Part shown: positions 36,273 through 45,720 of the stretch, piece after piece
Position numbering within the stretch: the stretch's first letter is position 1
Layout: each line of letters opens with the position of its first letter
Source of the DNA: Desulfovibrio sp. TomC
GTDB lineage: Bacteria; Desulfobacterota; Desulfovibrionia; Desulfovibrionales; Desulfovibrionaceae
Length of the DNA: 57,157 bases
Assembly (NCBI RefSeq): GCF_000801335.2
Contig: NZ_JSEH01000028.1
Span: 1 to 57,157, forward strand
Direction: 5' to 3'
The notes under the pieces: model-generated
Told to the model about the DNA's origin: nothing
Database searches by the model: none
Seen by the model: the letters and a program-made list of their open reading frames with translations, nothing else
Translations under genes and position numbers: made by a program

Positions 36273-39200
36273 TTATTGGACTGAGGCTTCGCTGCGTCTG
36301 GCGTCCAGAAAATAGAGCACCGGCACCACCATGCGCGAGAAGATGGTGGCGGCCACTTCCCCGGCCATGAGCGATATGGCCAGTCCCTGGAAGATGGGAT
36401 CAAACAGGATCACGAAGGCACCGGCCACGACGCTCACTGCGGTCAGCAGCATGGGTCGAAACCGCACCGCTCCGGCCTCTTCCACGGCCTGGGCCAGGGG
36501 GACGCCCTCGGCCCGGCGCAGCTCGATGAAATCCACCAGGATGATGGAATTTCGCACCACAATGCCGGCCCCGGCAATGAAGCCGATCATGGAGGTGGCC
36601 GTGAAAAACGCCCCGGCCACGGCATGGGCTGGGATGATGCCGATGAGCGACAGCGGGATCGGGGCCATGATGGCCAGGGGAATGGTGTAGGAACCGAACC
36701 AGCCCACCACCAGCACGTAAATAAGCACGATGACCACGGCAAAGGCCAGCCCCATGTCCCGGAACACCTCGTAGGTGATCTGCCATTCCCCGTCCCATTT
36801 GAGGCTGTAGTCAAAGGTCTGGGTCGGGGTGCCGTTCCAGAGAATGGACAGCGGCGTTTTGGCCGCCTCCTGCCAGACCCCAAGGCCCCGGTTTCCCAGG
36901 TCGGCCAGGGCGTCGTTGACCCGGCCGATGGCGTAGATCGGGCTTTCCTCGCTGCCGGCCACATCACCGGTGACATAGACCACGGGCAGCAGGTTTTTGT
37001 GATAGATGCGTCCGGGCTGCGTAACCGTGGTCATGGCCGCGATCTGGGCCAGGGACACCATCTTGCCGCCGGCCCCGGCCACGGCCACGGAGTCCAGGCT
37101 GCCGGCGTCCGGGCGCGACCGGGGCGGCAGGCGCACCACGATGGGGGCGTCTTCCCGGGCGGCTTCGTCATGGAGCAGCCCGGCCACCGTGCCGGAAAAG
37201 GACGCGGCCACGTCGCGGAGCGCCCGGTCCGGGTCGATGCCGGCGGCCAGGGCCTTGTCGCGTTCGATGCGAATGACCTTTTCGGGCCGGGGGTCGTCCA
37301 CGAACCAGTCCACATCCACCACGTCCGGCGTGGTCAGCATGGTGTCGCGCACTTGCCTGGCCAGTCGTTCCCGGCCGGCATCGGTCGGGCCGTAGATCTC
37401 GGCCACGAGCGTTTGCAGCACCGGCGGTCCGGGCGGGGCCTCCACCACCTTGATCCTGGCCCCGTAGCGGGCGGCGAGGGGAATAAGCGTCTCGCGCACG
37501 GCCTTGGCAATGGCGTGGCTTTGCTGGCTGCGCTCGCTTTTGGGCAGCAGGTTGAGGCTGATTTCCGCCTCGTTCTGGCCGCTTCGCAGGTAGTAGTGGC
37601 GGATCAGGCCGTTAAAGCTCATGGGCGCGGCCGTGCCGGCGTAGATGACGGCGTCGGTGGCGTTGGCCTTGGCGATGGCCGCGTCGGCCAGGACCCGGGA
37701 GACGGCCGTGGTCTGTTCCAGGGTCGTGCCGCGCGGCATATCGACGATGACGGAAAATTCGCTCTTGTTGTCAAAGGGGAGCATCTTGACCAGCACGGCC
37801 TTGGCCGGAAAAAGCGCGCAGGCCCCGGCAAACAGGGCGGCAACAAGGCCGAGGAAGCCCCATCGCCACACCGGGCGCTTGAGCAGCCGGTCCATGAGGC
37901 GCAGATACAGCCGCGTGCCGACGTCGTCGGGGATGGCGGCGTGTTCGGTTTTCCCTGGCCGAAGGGCGCGTTTGGCGGTCCAGGGGGTGACCAGAAAGGC
38001 CACCAGCATGGACAGCAGCATGGCCACGGACGCGCCGACCGGCATGGGCCGCATATAGGGGCCCATGAGGCCCCCGACATAGGCCATGGGGGCGATGGCG
38101 GCGATGACGGTGAAGGTGGCCAGGACCAGCGGGGCGCGCACTTCGCCAACGGCCGCGACAATGACGTCGGACAGGCGTTTTTGCCGCGCCCCGGGCAGGC
38201 CCAGGTGGCGCACGATGTTTTCCACGTCAACAATGGGATCGTCGACCAGGATGCCGATGCAAAAGATCAGGGCAAAAAGGGTCACGCGGTTAAGCGTGTA
38301 GCCCATGAGCCAGTAGGTGGCGAGCGTCACAGCCAGGGTGACCGGCACGGCCACCATGACCACCAGACTGGCCCGCAGCCCGAGGAATACGGCCACCACG
38401 CCGCCGACGGTCACGGCGGCCAGGATGAGGTGCATGAGCAGTTCGTCGACCTTGTGCTTGGCCGTCTCGCCGTGGTTGCGGGTGACGGTCAATTGCACGT
38501 CGGCCGGCAGGATGTAGCCGCGAAGGGCCTCGATGCGCCTAAGCGCCGTGTCGGCCAGTCTGGCGGCGTTTTCTCCGGCCCGCTTGGCAATGGACAGGGT
38601 GACGGCCGGGTGGGCCTCGCCCGGGCGCACGACGTCACCAACCGTGGCCATGGCCGGTCCGGGAACGAACAAGACGTAGTCGTCCGGGTCGTCAAAGGCG
38701 TCGCGCACCGTGGCCACGTCGCCGAGATAGACGGGCCGGCCGCCCTCGACGGCAATAACGGCCCGGGAAAGCTCCTTTTGGCTGCGAAAGAAATTGTCCA
38801 GGCGAACGGCCAGGGCCGTGCCGGTCTGGTAGGTCTCGCCCACGGCGCTGGCGGTGTTTTGTTCGCCAAGGGCCGTTATGACGTCCACGGCGTCCAGGCC
38901 CCGGGAGCGCAGACGGTCGGCGTCGAGTTCCACCATGACGGCCCGTTTGCGCCCGCCGGCGACGATGGTCTCGCCAATGCCCGGGATGCGGCGCACCTCG
39001 TCGTTGACCGCCGCCGCCATGGTGCGCAGCTGCCGGGAGTCGTAGGGGCCGCCCCACAGGGTCACGGCCAGGATCGGCACGTCGTCAATGGAGCGCGGCT
39101 TCAAAAGAGGCCGGCTGCATCCGGGCGGAATCCAGTCGAGGTGCTGGTAGAGCTTGGCATAGGCGGCAATCAGGCTGCGCTCGATGTCGGCTCCCACGGC

Positions 39201-39524
39201 AAAGCGCACCACGGTCATGGCCTCGCCGTCGCCGGCCGTGGAATAGAGGTATTCCACCCCGGCGATTTCCCACAGGATGCGCTCCATGGGCGCGATCACC
39301 CGGTTCTCGATCTCCTTGGGCGTGGCTCCGGGCATGGAGACGTGGACGTCGATCATGGGCACGACGATCTGCGGCTCTTCTTCGCTGGGCGTGGCGTAAA
39401 CGGCCATGACCCCGGTGAGGACGGCGGCCAGGATAATGAGCGGCGCGAGCTTGGAATCAACGAACAGGGCGGTTATGCGGGTCAGCCAGTCGCCGTGATG
39501 GCCATGGGGTTGGGGATCGGTCAC
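36273..39524 (-). CDS. RND-family efflux pump, inner-membrane component
   Basis: 1083 residues, typical of AcrB/HAE1-type RND transporters with 12 membrane helices and two large periplasmic loops. TM4 carries the proton-relay pair in IGILVDDPIVDVENIV. The early segment YPT-like PSEEEPQIVVPMIDVHVSMP is characteristic of this subfamily. It exports drugs or other hydrophobic compounds by proton antiport. The GTG start overlaps the stop of the membrane-fusion gene (GTGA). No outer-membrane factor is encoded nearby. Confidence 0.92.
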   Translation of the reverse strand: MTDPQPHGHHGDWLTRITALFVDSKLAPLIILAAVLTGVMAVYATPSEEEPQIVVPMIDVHVSMPGATPKEIENRVIAPMERILWEIAGVEYLYSTAGDGEAMTVVRFAVGADIERSLIAAYAKLYQHLDWIPPGCSRPLLKPRSIDDVPILAVTLWGGPYDSRQLRTMAAAVNDEVRRIPGIGETIVAGGRKRAVMVELDADRLRSRGLDAVDVITALGEQNTASAVGETYQTGTALAVRLDNFFRSQKELSRAVIAVEGGRPVYLGDVATVRDAFDDPDDYVLFVPGPAMATVGDVVRPGEAHPAVTLSIAKRAGENAARLADTALRRIEALRGYILPADVQLTVTRNHGETAKHKVDELLMHLILAAVTVGGVVAVFLGLRASLVVMVAVPVTLAVTLATYWLMGYTLNRVTLFALIFCIGILVDDPIVDVENIVRHLGLPGARQKRLSDVIVAAVGEVRAPLVLATFTVIAAIAPMAYVGGLMGPYMRPMPVGASVAMLLSMLVAFLVTPWTAKRALRPGKTEHAAIPDDVGTRLYLRLMDRLLKRPVWRWGFLGLVAALFAGACALFPAKAVLVKMLPFDNKSEFSVIVDMPRGTTLEQTTAVSRVLADAAIAKANATDAVIYAGTAAPMSFNGLIRHYYLRSGQNEAEISLNLLPKSERSQQSHAIAKAVRETLIPLAARYGARIKVVEAPPGPPVLQTLVAEIYGPTDAGRERLARQVRDTMLTTPDVVDVDWFVDDPRPEKVIRIERDKALAAGIDPDRALRDVAASFSGTVAGLLHDEAAREDAPIVVRLPPRSRPDAGSLDSVAVAGAGGKMVSLAQIAAMTTVTQPGRIYHKNLLPVVYVTGDVAGSEESPIYAIGRVNDALADLGNRGLGVWQEAAKTPLSILWNGTPTQTFDYSLKWDGEWQITYEVFRDMGLAFAVVIVLIYVLVVGWFGSYTIPLAIMAPIPLSLIGIIPAHAVAGAFFTATSMIGFIAGAGIVVRNSIILVDFIELRRAEGVPLAQAVEEAGAVRFRPMLLTAVSVVAGAFVILFDPIFQGLAISLMAGEVAATIFSRMVVPVLYFLDARRSEASVQ

Positions 39525-40717
39525 TGGGGCGCTCCGGGGAGACGGTCGCCGTCGCGAAGGACGGCGGTTCCCGGGCAGGCCAGTTTGTCGCCGTTTTCCA
39601 CCCCGCTTATGATTTCCACGTAGCGTTCGTGTTCGGGGCTGGCGTCAAAGGCTTCGGAGTCGGTGACGTAGGTGGCCCCGCCGAAGTCCACGGCCAGGAA
39701 GGAGCCGCCGGTTTTGACCACGCCCAGGCGCAGGGTCCCGCCGGAGTCGGCCACGGCCACCAGGGGCAGGTCGCCGCGAAGGCTTAAACACTGGGCCGGC
39801 ACGAGGAGCTTGGCCACGGTGCGGGCCGGCACGAACACCCGGCCGAACATCCCGGCCCGGGGGGGGCCTGTGGCCCCGGGCACATCGCCTGGCAGGGCGC
39901 ATTTGAGCTTGAAGGTGCGGTTGCCCGGATCGATCCGGCCGACGATGGCCGAGACGGTGACGGCAAAGGGGCGCGGGGCCAGGGAGGGCACGCCGGCGAT
40001 GATGGTCTGGCCCTGGCGCACGGCCGTCAGCAGGGATTCGTCCACCTGGGCGGTCAGCTCAAAGCCGCCGGCGGAGGCGTCGATGAGGGCCAGCGGCGCG
40101 CCGGCGGCGACATAGGCCCCCTGGTCCACATAGCGCCGGGCCAGGATGCCGTCGAAGGGGGCGGTGATGCGGGTATAACTCTCCAGGGCGGTCAGTTCGC
40201 CCAGTTTGGAGACCACGGTCTGTTCCTTGGCCGCGGCCGCGTCGATCTGGCGGGACACGGCGTCGTACTCGGCCTTGGCCTTGTCGAAATCCTCCTGGCT
40301 GACCGCCCGCTGGGCCAGCAGCCGGCCGATGCGCTCCATGGTGGTCTTGGCCAGCCCGGCCCGGGCCACGAGCGCCTGGCGTTCCCGGGAAACCTGCTCG
40401 CGCTCGGCGAAAAGCCCCTGGCGCTGGCTGAGGAGATCCTTGTCGTCCAGGCGCATGATGGCCGCGCCGGTGGTCAGACGGTCGCCCTCCCGGGCCATGA
40501 CCGCTTCCACCGTGCCGGAAATCTTGCTGGCCAGGGTAACGCTTTGTTCCGACTCCACCTGGGCCGGAAACGACCGGCATTCCACCACATCGGTTCGAGC
40601 GGCGGCGCGCACCGGCACATCGACGACGCGCGCTGCCGGCGTCTGGGAGGATTTATCGCCGGAACAGCCGGTCAGACAGGCTGCGACAAGACACAGGGCC
40701 ACGAGGATGTATTGCAT
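39521..40717 (-). CDS. RND periplasmic adaptor (membrane-fusion lipoprotein)
   Basis: 398 residues. A lipobox (ACLTGC) anchors it to the membrane. A biotinyl-lipoyl-like half (ASKISGTVEAVMAREGDRL), a coiled-coil hairpin (about residues 95-180) and a beta-barrel domain follow. It links the pump to an outer-membrane channel. The ATG at 40717 puts the lipobox at the right distance. The 3' end overlaps the pump start by 4 bases, so the two are one operon. Confidence 0.92.
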   Translation of the reverse strand: MQYILVALCLVAACLTGCSGDKSSQTPAARVVDVPVRAAARTDVVECRSFPAQVESEQSVTLASKISGTVEAVMAREGDRLTTGAAIMRLDDKDLLSQRQGLFAEREQVSRERQALVARAGLAKTTMERIGRLLAQRAVSQEDFDKAKAEYDAVSRQIDAAAAKEQTVVSKLGELTALESYTRITAPFDGILARRYVDQGAYVAAGAPLALIDASAGGFELTAQVDESLLTAVRQGQTIIAGVPSLAPRPFAVTVSAIVGRIDPGNRTFKLKCALPGDVPGATGPPRAGMFGRVFVPARTVAKLLVPAQCLSLRGDLPLVAVADSGGTLRLGVVKTGGSFLAVDFGGATYVTDSEAFDASPEHERYVEIISGVENGDKLACPGTAVLRDGDRLPGAPQ

Positions 40718-40834
40718 GATCCAGGCAATTGCATCGCCGGGCGTCCTTGTCAACGCACAGGACGTCTTTTAAACGTCTGATCCTGCAATGGCCCAAAAGG
40801 AATTTCATAGAGGAAAGATGGGGAATCGGGCGGT

Positions 40835-41452
40835 TTACGGGCCGGGAAAGCGCCAGGGCGCGATCGGGGCCAGATTGAGGCCGTCCACCCGCCAGCAGTC
40901 CGGGCCGAGATCGAGCAGGTTTAAGCGGCAGTAGTCCTGGCCCAGGCGGAACAGCCGGGACAGGTCAATGCCAAGGGCATGGCACAGGATGGTCCGGTTG
41001 ACCCCGCCATGGGCCACCACCAGCACGTTGCCGCAAAGCGGCTGCAGTTCGGTCAGGACGGCCACAGCCCGGCTCTGGACGGCGGCAAAGCTTTCGCCGC
41101 CCTGGGGGCAAAAGCCGGCAATGTCGCAGCCCCGGCGTTCGTAGGCCCCGGGGTAGCGTTGCCGGACCTCGTCCACGGTCAGGCCCTCGAAGGCCCCCAG
41201 GGCAATTTCGCGCAGGCGCGGTTCCGGGCGCACGGCCAGATCGCGTCCGCCAAGGACGATCGCGGCGGTCTCGCGGCAGCGGCACAGATCCGAGGACACG
41301 GCGGCGGCAAAGGGCACGTCGGAGAGCACCTCGCTCCACAGGGCGGCCTGCCGGCGGCCGGCCTCGGTCAGGGGATGGTCGGTCTGGCCGATGAACCGGC
41401 GGGGTTCCTGCTGGAGGATGGCCCCGTGGCGCAGGAGAAACAGCGTGCTCAT
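40835..41452 (-). CDS. Histidine phosphatase family protein (CobC/PhoE-like)
   Basis: 205 residues. LFLLRHGAIL holds the catalytic RHG, and VVAHGGVNR the second catalytic His. The ribazole-phosphatase (CobC) and broad phosphatase branches share this pattern; the substrate is uncertain. Its start overlaps the end of the MobA-HD gene by 4 bases. It is the last gene of the run. Confidence 0.85.
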   Translation of the reverse strand: MSTLFLLRHGAILQQEPRRFIGQTDHPLTEAGRRQAALWSEVLSDVPFAAAVSSDLCRCRETAAIVLGGRDLAVRPEPRLREIALGAFEGLTVDEVRQRYPGAYERRGCDIAGFCPQGGESFAAVQSRAVAVLTELQPLCGNVLVVAHGGVNRTILCHALGIDLSRLFRLGQDYCRLNLLDLGPDCWRVDGLNLAPIAPWRFPGP

Positions 41453-42621
41453 GATTGATCCTCCCAGGGCAGGCCGGTTTGGGCCAGGACGTCGGCCAGG
41501 GGATGGGCCAGGGCCTTTTCCACCCGGGCCAACACGGTCAGGGCGTTGGCCCGGCGGCGGGTGATGGCGGCAACGGCTTCCGGGTCGTGGGCAAACAGCG
41601 CCAGTTTCTGGCCGAAGCGTTCCGGCACGGACACCAGCCGGCTGCCGTGCACGAACTTGTCGGCCAGATAGACGATTTCGGCTTCGGTGATGGGGGCCTG
41701 CGGCGGCAGGGCGATGTCGCGGTGGGCGGCGACAATGGCTGCGGCCCGGGAAAAGCCCAGGCTCTCAAGGAGCCGGCCGCCTTCGGCCTCATGGCGGGGC
41801 CGGCCCTTGGCCACGTCGTGGAGCAGGGCGGCGGCTTCGATCAGTTCGAGGTCAAGGGCGGCCCCGGCGGCATTGAGCGACCTCGCCAGCGCCACGGCCA
41901 CGGCGGCCACGCCCCGGGCATGGCCCAGCCCCTGGGGCGGCACGGCCTGGATGGCCAGCAGGGCCTCGGCCTCGGCCGGAGTGGGGCTCTCCAGACGGTT
42001 GGCCAGGACGGTCAGGGCGGCGTAGTCCTCCGGGGTGTCCATGTCGGCCAGGGTCAGGCCGTCGGGCACAGGGAGTTCCTCGAAGGGATACGGGGCCAGG
42101 GCGGCGCGCAGGCCGCCGCCGCCGTCGTAGGCCAGGATGGCCGGGATGAGGCCGGCGTCCAGGCAGGGCGGGTGGCCGCGCTGGCCGGCAAAGGCCGGGT
42201 AGAGGACGGGCGGGGCGCTTGCTGCCTCGGCCCGGTTAAGCAGCCGGGCCACGGTTGCCGGGCGGAAAAGCGGCACATCGGCCGGGGTCAGGAGCAGGCG
42301 GCGGCAGTGCGGCCACTGTGCGGCCACAGCCGCCAGGGCGGCCGTGACCGTCGAGAACATGCCGCGCTGGTAGTACGGATTGTTGACGAAGCGCAGGCCG
42401 ATGCGGGCGGCTTCGGCGGCGACTTCGTCGCCCCGGTGTCCGCCGGCCACGAGGATGTGTTCGACGCCGGCCTGGCGAAAGGTGTCGGCCAGCCGGGCCA
42501 GGGGGGTGGCCCCGGCCAGGGGGAGCAGCGGTTTGAGCGGTCCGGCCATGCGCGAGGACAGGCCGCCGGCCAGGATGACGGCGCAGACAGCGGGACGGAG
42601 GGCGTCGGGTGGTCGTGGCAT
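41449..42621 (-). CDS. MobA-like nucleotidyltransferase fused to an HD domain
   Basis: 390 residues. Residues 1-210 are a MobA/MocA-type NTP transferase (AVILAGGLSSRMAGPLKPLL, then LTPADVPLF). Residues about 225-370 are an HD phosphohydrolase domain (AAALLHDVAKGRPRHEAEGG). MobA/MocA proteins attach GMP or CMP to molybdopterin; the HD domain may hydrolyse a phosphoester. The arrangement with an overlapping histidine phosphatase suggests one nucleotide or cofactor pathway, but the substrate is unknown. It begins 31 bases after the sensor-kinase gene. Confidence 0.85.
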   Translation of the reverse strand: MPRPPDALRPAVCAVILAGGLSSRMAGPLKPLLPLAGATPLARLADTFRQAGVEHILVAGGHRGDEVAAEAARIGLRFVNNPYYQRGMFSTVTAALAAVAAQWPHCRRLLLTPADVPLFRPATVARLLNRAEAASAPPVLYPAFAGQRGHPPCLDAGLIPAILAYDGGGGLRAALAPYPFEELPVPDGLTLADMDTPEDYAALTVLANRLESPTPAEAEALLAIQAVPPQGLGHARGVAAVAVALARSLNAAGAALDLELIEAAALLHDVAKGRPRHEAEGGRLLESLGFSRAAAIVAAHRDIALPPQAPITEAEIVYLADKFVHGSRLVSVPERFGQKLALFAHDPEAVAAITRRRANALTVLARVEKALAHPLADVLAQTGLPWEDQS

Positions 42622-42652
42622 GGGGCAAGTGTCGGGGCTGGCCGTGTCCCTG

Positions 42653-44767
42653 TCAAGACTGGGCGGCCCTGGGAAAGGTCAGGGTGAAGACGGCGCCGCC
42701 TTCGTTGCGGGCGGACAGGCCGCCGCCGAGCTGCTGGGCCAGATTGAGGACGAGCTGCATCCCGAGGGTCCCGGTCTGGCTGGGTTCGAAGTCGGGCGGC
42801 AGTCCCGGTCCGTTGTCGGCGATAACGATGATCACGTCCTGGACGGTTTCGCGCAGGTCCACCCGCAGCCAAGCCCCTTCCCGGGAGGGAAGGGCGTGTT
42901 TGTGGGCGTTGGTCAACAGCTCGTTGACCGCCAGCCCGGCCGGCACGGCCTGCTCAATGGGCACGGTCACCGGGTCGAGCCGGCAGTGGAGGGCTAAGCC
43001 CGGGTTGGACGGTGACGAGCCGAAGATTTTTGGCAGCAGGTCCTGGATATAGGTGTCCAGGCGAATGTGGGAGAGATCGGCCGAGCGGTAGATCTCCTCG
43101 TGGACCAGGGCCATGGAGGCAATGCGGTTGCGGCTGACCCGGAAACTCTCCAGAGCCACCGGGTCCTCGACCAGTTCGGACTGGAGATAGAGCAGGCTGG
43201 AGATGATTTGCAGGTTGTTTTTGACCCGGTGGTGGATTTCCTTGAGCAGGATGTCTTTTTCGGCCAGGGAGGCCCGGATGGCCCGTTCGGCCCGCACCCG
43301 CTCGGTGACGTCCTTGTCCACGCCGCGATACCCCTGGAAATGGCCGGTTTCGTCGTGCCAGGCCACCCCGCTGGTCATGAGGCAATGGCGGGAGCCATCG
43401 GTCGCCAACCGCCAGTTGACCAGATCGCGGATGGGCTCGCGTCTGGCCCAGGCCGTTTCGATGATCGGGCGCAGGGTCTGTTCCTCGCCCGGGGCCAGGA
43501 GGTCGAAGAAGGTTTTGCCGATCAGATCGGCCGGGGCATAGCCCAGGGAGTCCCGGACCCTCTCGCCGACATGGGTGCAACGGCCGCCGGCGTCCATTTC
43601 CCAGATCCAGTCGGCCATGGAGGCGGCGATGTGGGCCATGCGTTCCTGGCTTTGGCGCAGGGCGGCCAAGGCCCGTTCCTTGGCCGCGTCATTGGCGGCG
43701 AGCAGATCGGCCATGGCGTCCAGGCTGGTTGCCACCTTGGCGATGCCCGACGGCCCGTGGAGCAGGCCGGTGCGGGCCTGGCGTTCGCCCTGGCCGATGC
43801 GGGCGGCGGTGTCGGCGATGCGGTCGAGACGCCCGGCAATGACGGCCCCGCCGACCAACCAGGCCACGGCCAGGGCCAAGGCTCCGGCTGCCCCGAGCAG
43901 GATCAGGTTTTCCTGCAGGGCCTGCCGGCTGGGGCCGAGCACACTGTCTTCCGGCACGCCGACCACAAAGGTCATGTAGGCCGGCATCGCCGACGACAAA
44001 TGCAGCTTATGGAAGGCGTAATAACGCTGGACGCCGTCGGAGCCGGGCAACAGGGCCACGCCCTCGGCGCCGCCGGCGTCGATGGCCTGCCAGACTGCGG
44101 CCCGGATGGGTTTGCCCGGGAGATTGGTCGCGGTGGTCGGCTGGTGATACAGCCGGACGCCGTTGCGATCGCAGATGCCGAAGACCGACCCGGCCGGCAT
44201 GCGCAGCTGCCTGAAGGCGGCGTCAAAAGCATCGAGCCTGATGGAAGCTACGACAAGGCCTCCGAGGGTCCCGTCCTGGCTTTTAAACGGCAGGACAAAG
44301 GGGAAGGCCGGCTCGCCCGAGGTGCGGCTTATGATATATTCGCCGGCCGTGAACTGCTGCATGGCCATGGCTTCGCGGAAATGCTTGCGGTCGCTTAAAT
44401 TGACGTGGCCAAAGGGCAGGCCCGAGGCGAAGACGTCGCCCTGGTCGTTGGCGGCCAGGATGTTGGCGTAGATGGGATTCTGGTTGAGCAGGGTGGCAAA
44501 CAGGCTGCCGCAGGCGGCGCTGTCCATGGCGCGGAGTTCAGGCATGGCGGCCAGGGCGGTCAGGAGCAGGCGGGTGCTGTCGGTGATGTGCTCCTGGACC
44601 TGGGCCAGGGCGGCGGCGGCCCGGGAGGCTTCGGCCATGGCGTCGGTGACCAGATGGGCGCGGCGTTTGTGCCCGTCGTAGAGCTGGAGCGCCAGGGCCG
44701 GCAGCACGCACAAAAGGGCCAGCAGGACCAGGCCGCCCCGAATGGACATGGTGGAAAAGAGCTTCAC
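42653..44767 (-). CDS. Sensor histidine kinase, HisKA_2 type
   Basis: 704 residues. TM1 is at about 10-30, a periplasmic dCache-like sensor domain at about 35-285, TM2 near 290-312, then HAMP. A PAS domain (about 370-490) precedes the HisKA_2 phosphoacceptor (LLKEIHHRVKNNLQIISSLL) and an HATPase with the N-box NELLTNAHKHA. These kinases usually phosphorylate stand-alone regulators; none is adjacent. The GTG start is used here; an ATG lies seven codons on. Confidence 0.9.
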   Translation of the reverse strand: MKLFSTMSIRGGLVLLALLCVLPALALQLYDGHKRRAHLVTDAMAEASRAAAALAQVQEHITDSTRLLLTALAAMPELRAMDSAACGSLFATLLNQNPIYANILAANDQGDVFASGLPFGHVNLSDRKHFREAMAMQQFTAGEYIISRTSGEPAFPFVLPFKSQDGTLGGLVVASIRLDAFDAAFRQLRMPAGSVFGICDRNGVRLYHQPTTATNLPGKPIRAAVWQAIDAGGAEGVALLPGSDGVQRYYAFHKLHLSSAMPAYMTFVVGVPEDSVLGPSRQALQENLILLGAAGALALAVAWLVGGAVIAGRLDRIADTAARIGQGERQARTGLLHGPSGIAKVATSLDAMADLLAANDAAKERALAALRQSQERMAHIAASMADWIWEMDAGGRCTHVGERVRDSLGYAPADLIGKTFFDLLAPGEEQTLRPIIETAWARREPIRDLVNWRLATDGSRHCLMTSGVAWHDETGHFQGYRGVDKDVTERVRAERAIRASLAEKDILLKEIHHRVKNNLQIISSLLYLQSELVEDPVALESFRVSRNRIASMALVHEEIYRSADLSHIRLDTYIQDLLPKIFGSSPSNPGLALHCRLDPVTVPIEQAVPAGLAVNELLTNAHKHALPSREGAWLRVDLRETVQDVIIVIADNGPGLPPDFEPSQTGTLGMQLVLNLAQQLGGGLSARNEGGAVFTLTFPRAAQS

Positions 44768-44820
44768 CTCGCGCCTCTTGCCGTCCTCATGCCCCGAAGG
44801 GGGCAGGGTTTGGACGCCGG

Positions 44821-45012
44821 TCAGCGCCCGCGGATCCGGGCAACAAACCAGCGGGCGATCCCCAGGCCCAGGGTCAGGTTGTTGAGGCTGCGGGAGAAGG
44901 CCGCGCGGCCAAGACTCGCTTCCAGGCGCGCCAATCGGCGGGAGAGCTCTCCCCGCAGGGCAATGGCCCGGCGTTTGTCGGCCAGGGCGCGCAGTTGTCC
45001 GTCTAGAAACAT
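44821..45012 (-). CDS. YqjK-like small protein
   Basis: 63 residues, basic, with an N-terminal helical part and a weakly hydrophobic C-terminus (LNNLTLGLGIARWFV). By position it is the third gene of a yqjD-yqjE-yqjK-type cluster and its start lies inside the end of the yqjE-like gene (10-base overlap). Sequence similarity to YqjK is low, so the name rests on context. Confidence 0.6.
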   Translation of the reverse strand: MFLDGQLRALADKRRAIALRGELSRRLARLEASLGRAAFSRSLNNLTLGLGIARWFVARIRGR

Positions 45013-45380
45013 GCCCGGTCCTTTTTCAGTTCCTCCACGGATTGGGAAAAGGCCAGGGGCAGCCGGGCCAGCCGGCGGCGCAGGGCAAAAAGGGTCAGCG
45101 CCCCGGCCACAAGCAGCGCCGCGCCCCCTCCCGCCGCCACAGCGAGACGCCACTGGGGCGGCAGGGCCAGGAACACGGCCAGGATGGCCAGGGCCAGGCC
45201 CATCAGAAACAGGGCTGCGCCCAAAAACGCCAGCAGCATCAGTTGGACGAGGCGGATTTTCACCTCGCGGGCCTCAAGCCCCAACAGTTCCAGGCGGTCT
45301 GCGGCGATATCCAAGGCCAGCCCGGCCATGCGCCCGGCCGTGCCCATCAGCTCCGAGAGGGCGGCAAACGTGTCGGCCAC
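45003..45380 (-). CDS. YqjE-like (DUF1469 / holin-X) membrane protein
   Basis: 125 residues. Two strong membrane helices (VQLMLLAFLGAALFLMGLA, then VAAGGGAALLVAGALTLFAL) follow an amphipathic N-terminal helix. This matches the phage-holin-III / YqjE family of inner-membrane proteins, often made in stationary phase or stress. A GTG start (GTGGCCGACACG) follows the yqjD-like stop codon by one base. Confidence 0.75.
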   Translation of the reverse strand: MADTFAALSELMGTAGRMAGLALDIAADRLELLGLEAREVKIRLVQLMLLAFLGAALFLMGLALAILAVFLALPPQWRLAVAAGGGAALLVAGALTLFALRRRLARLPLAFSQSVEELKKDRACF

Positions 45381-45381
45381 G

Positions 45382-45678
45382 CTACTTGCGGCTCATGAAC
45401 CAGCCAAGCAGCAGCCCGAAGAGAAACGAGCCGCCCACGGCATGGTAGGGTTTTTCGTGGATGATGCGATCGGCAGCCTGGATTTTGGCATCGAGGATGT
45501 CGTCCAGGTCGGCGTATTTGCTCTTGGCGGCCTCCAGCCGTTTCCCCAAAAGTTCGCGGGCCTTCTGGACGCGTTCGTCGGCTTCTTCAGCCGTGGCGTC
45601 GACCAGGACGCCGGCATGGCGGATGAGTTCGCGCAGTTCTGCGGCCATGGCCTCGGCGGGGGGTGTCTTTGCAGCCAT
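45382..45678 (-). CDS. YqjD/ElaB-like (DUF883) membrane protein
   Basis: 98 residues. A long amphipathic helix (residues 10-75) precedes one C-terminal membrane helix (VGGSFLFGLLLGWFMSRK). This is the DUF883 architecture of ribosome-associated, stationary-phase inner-membrane proteins such as YqjD and ElaB. AAGGAGG lies 8 bases before the ATG at 45678, so that start is chosen over 45684. It heads the trio. Confidence 0.8.
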   Translation of the reverse strand: MAAKTPPAEAMAAELRELIRHAGVLVDATAEEADERVQKARELLGKRLEAAKSKYADLDDILDAKIQAADRIIHEKPYHAVGGSFLFGLLLGWFMSRK

Positions 45679-45720
45679 TGTCATGCCTCCTTGGCAGTGG
45701 GCCATTGCCCATTACTCCTC

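Noticed and set aside
36624-39623. A 999-codon open frame on the opposite strand of the RND pump
   Set aside because: It is a GC-rich shadow of the pump gene: no ribosome site, no recognisable domain and biased composition. Similar antisense frames over lon, nrdD, the kinases and the PAS-GGDEF-EAL gene were left out for the same reason.
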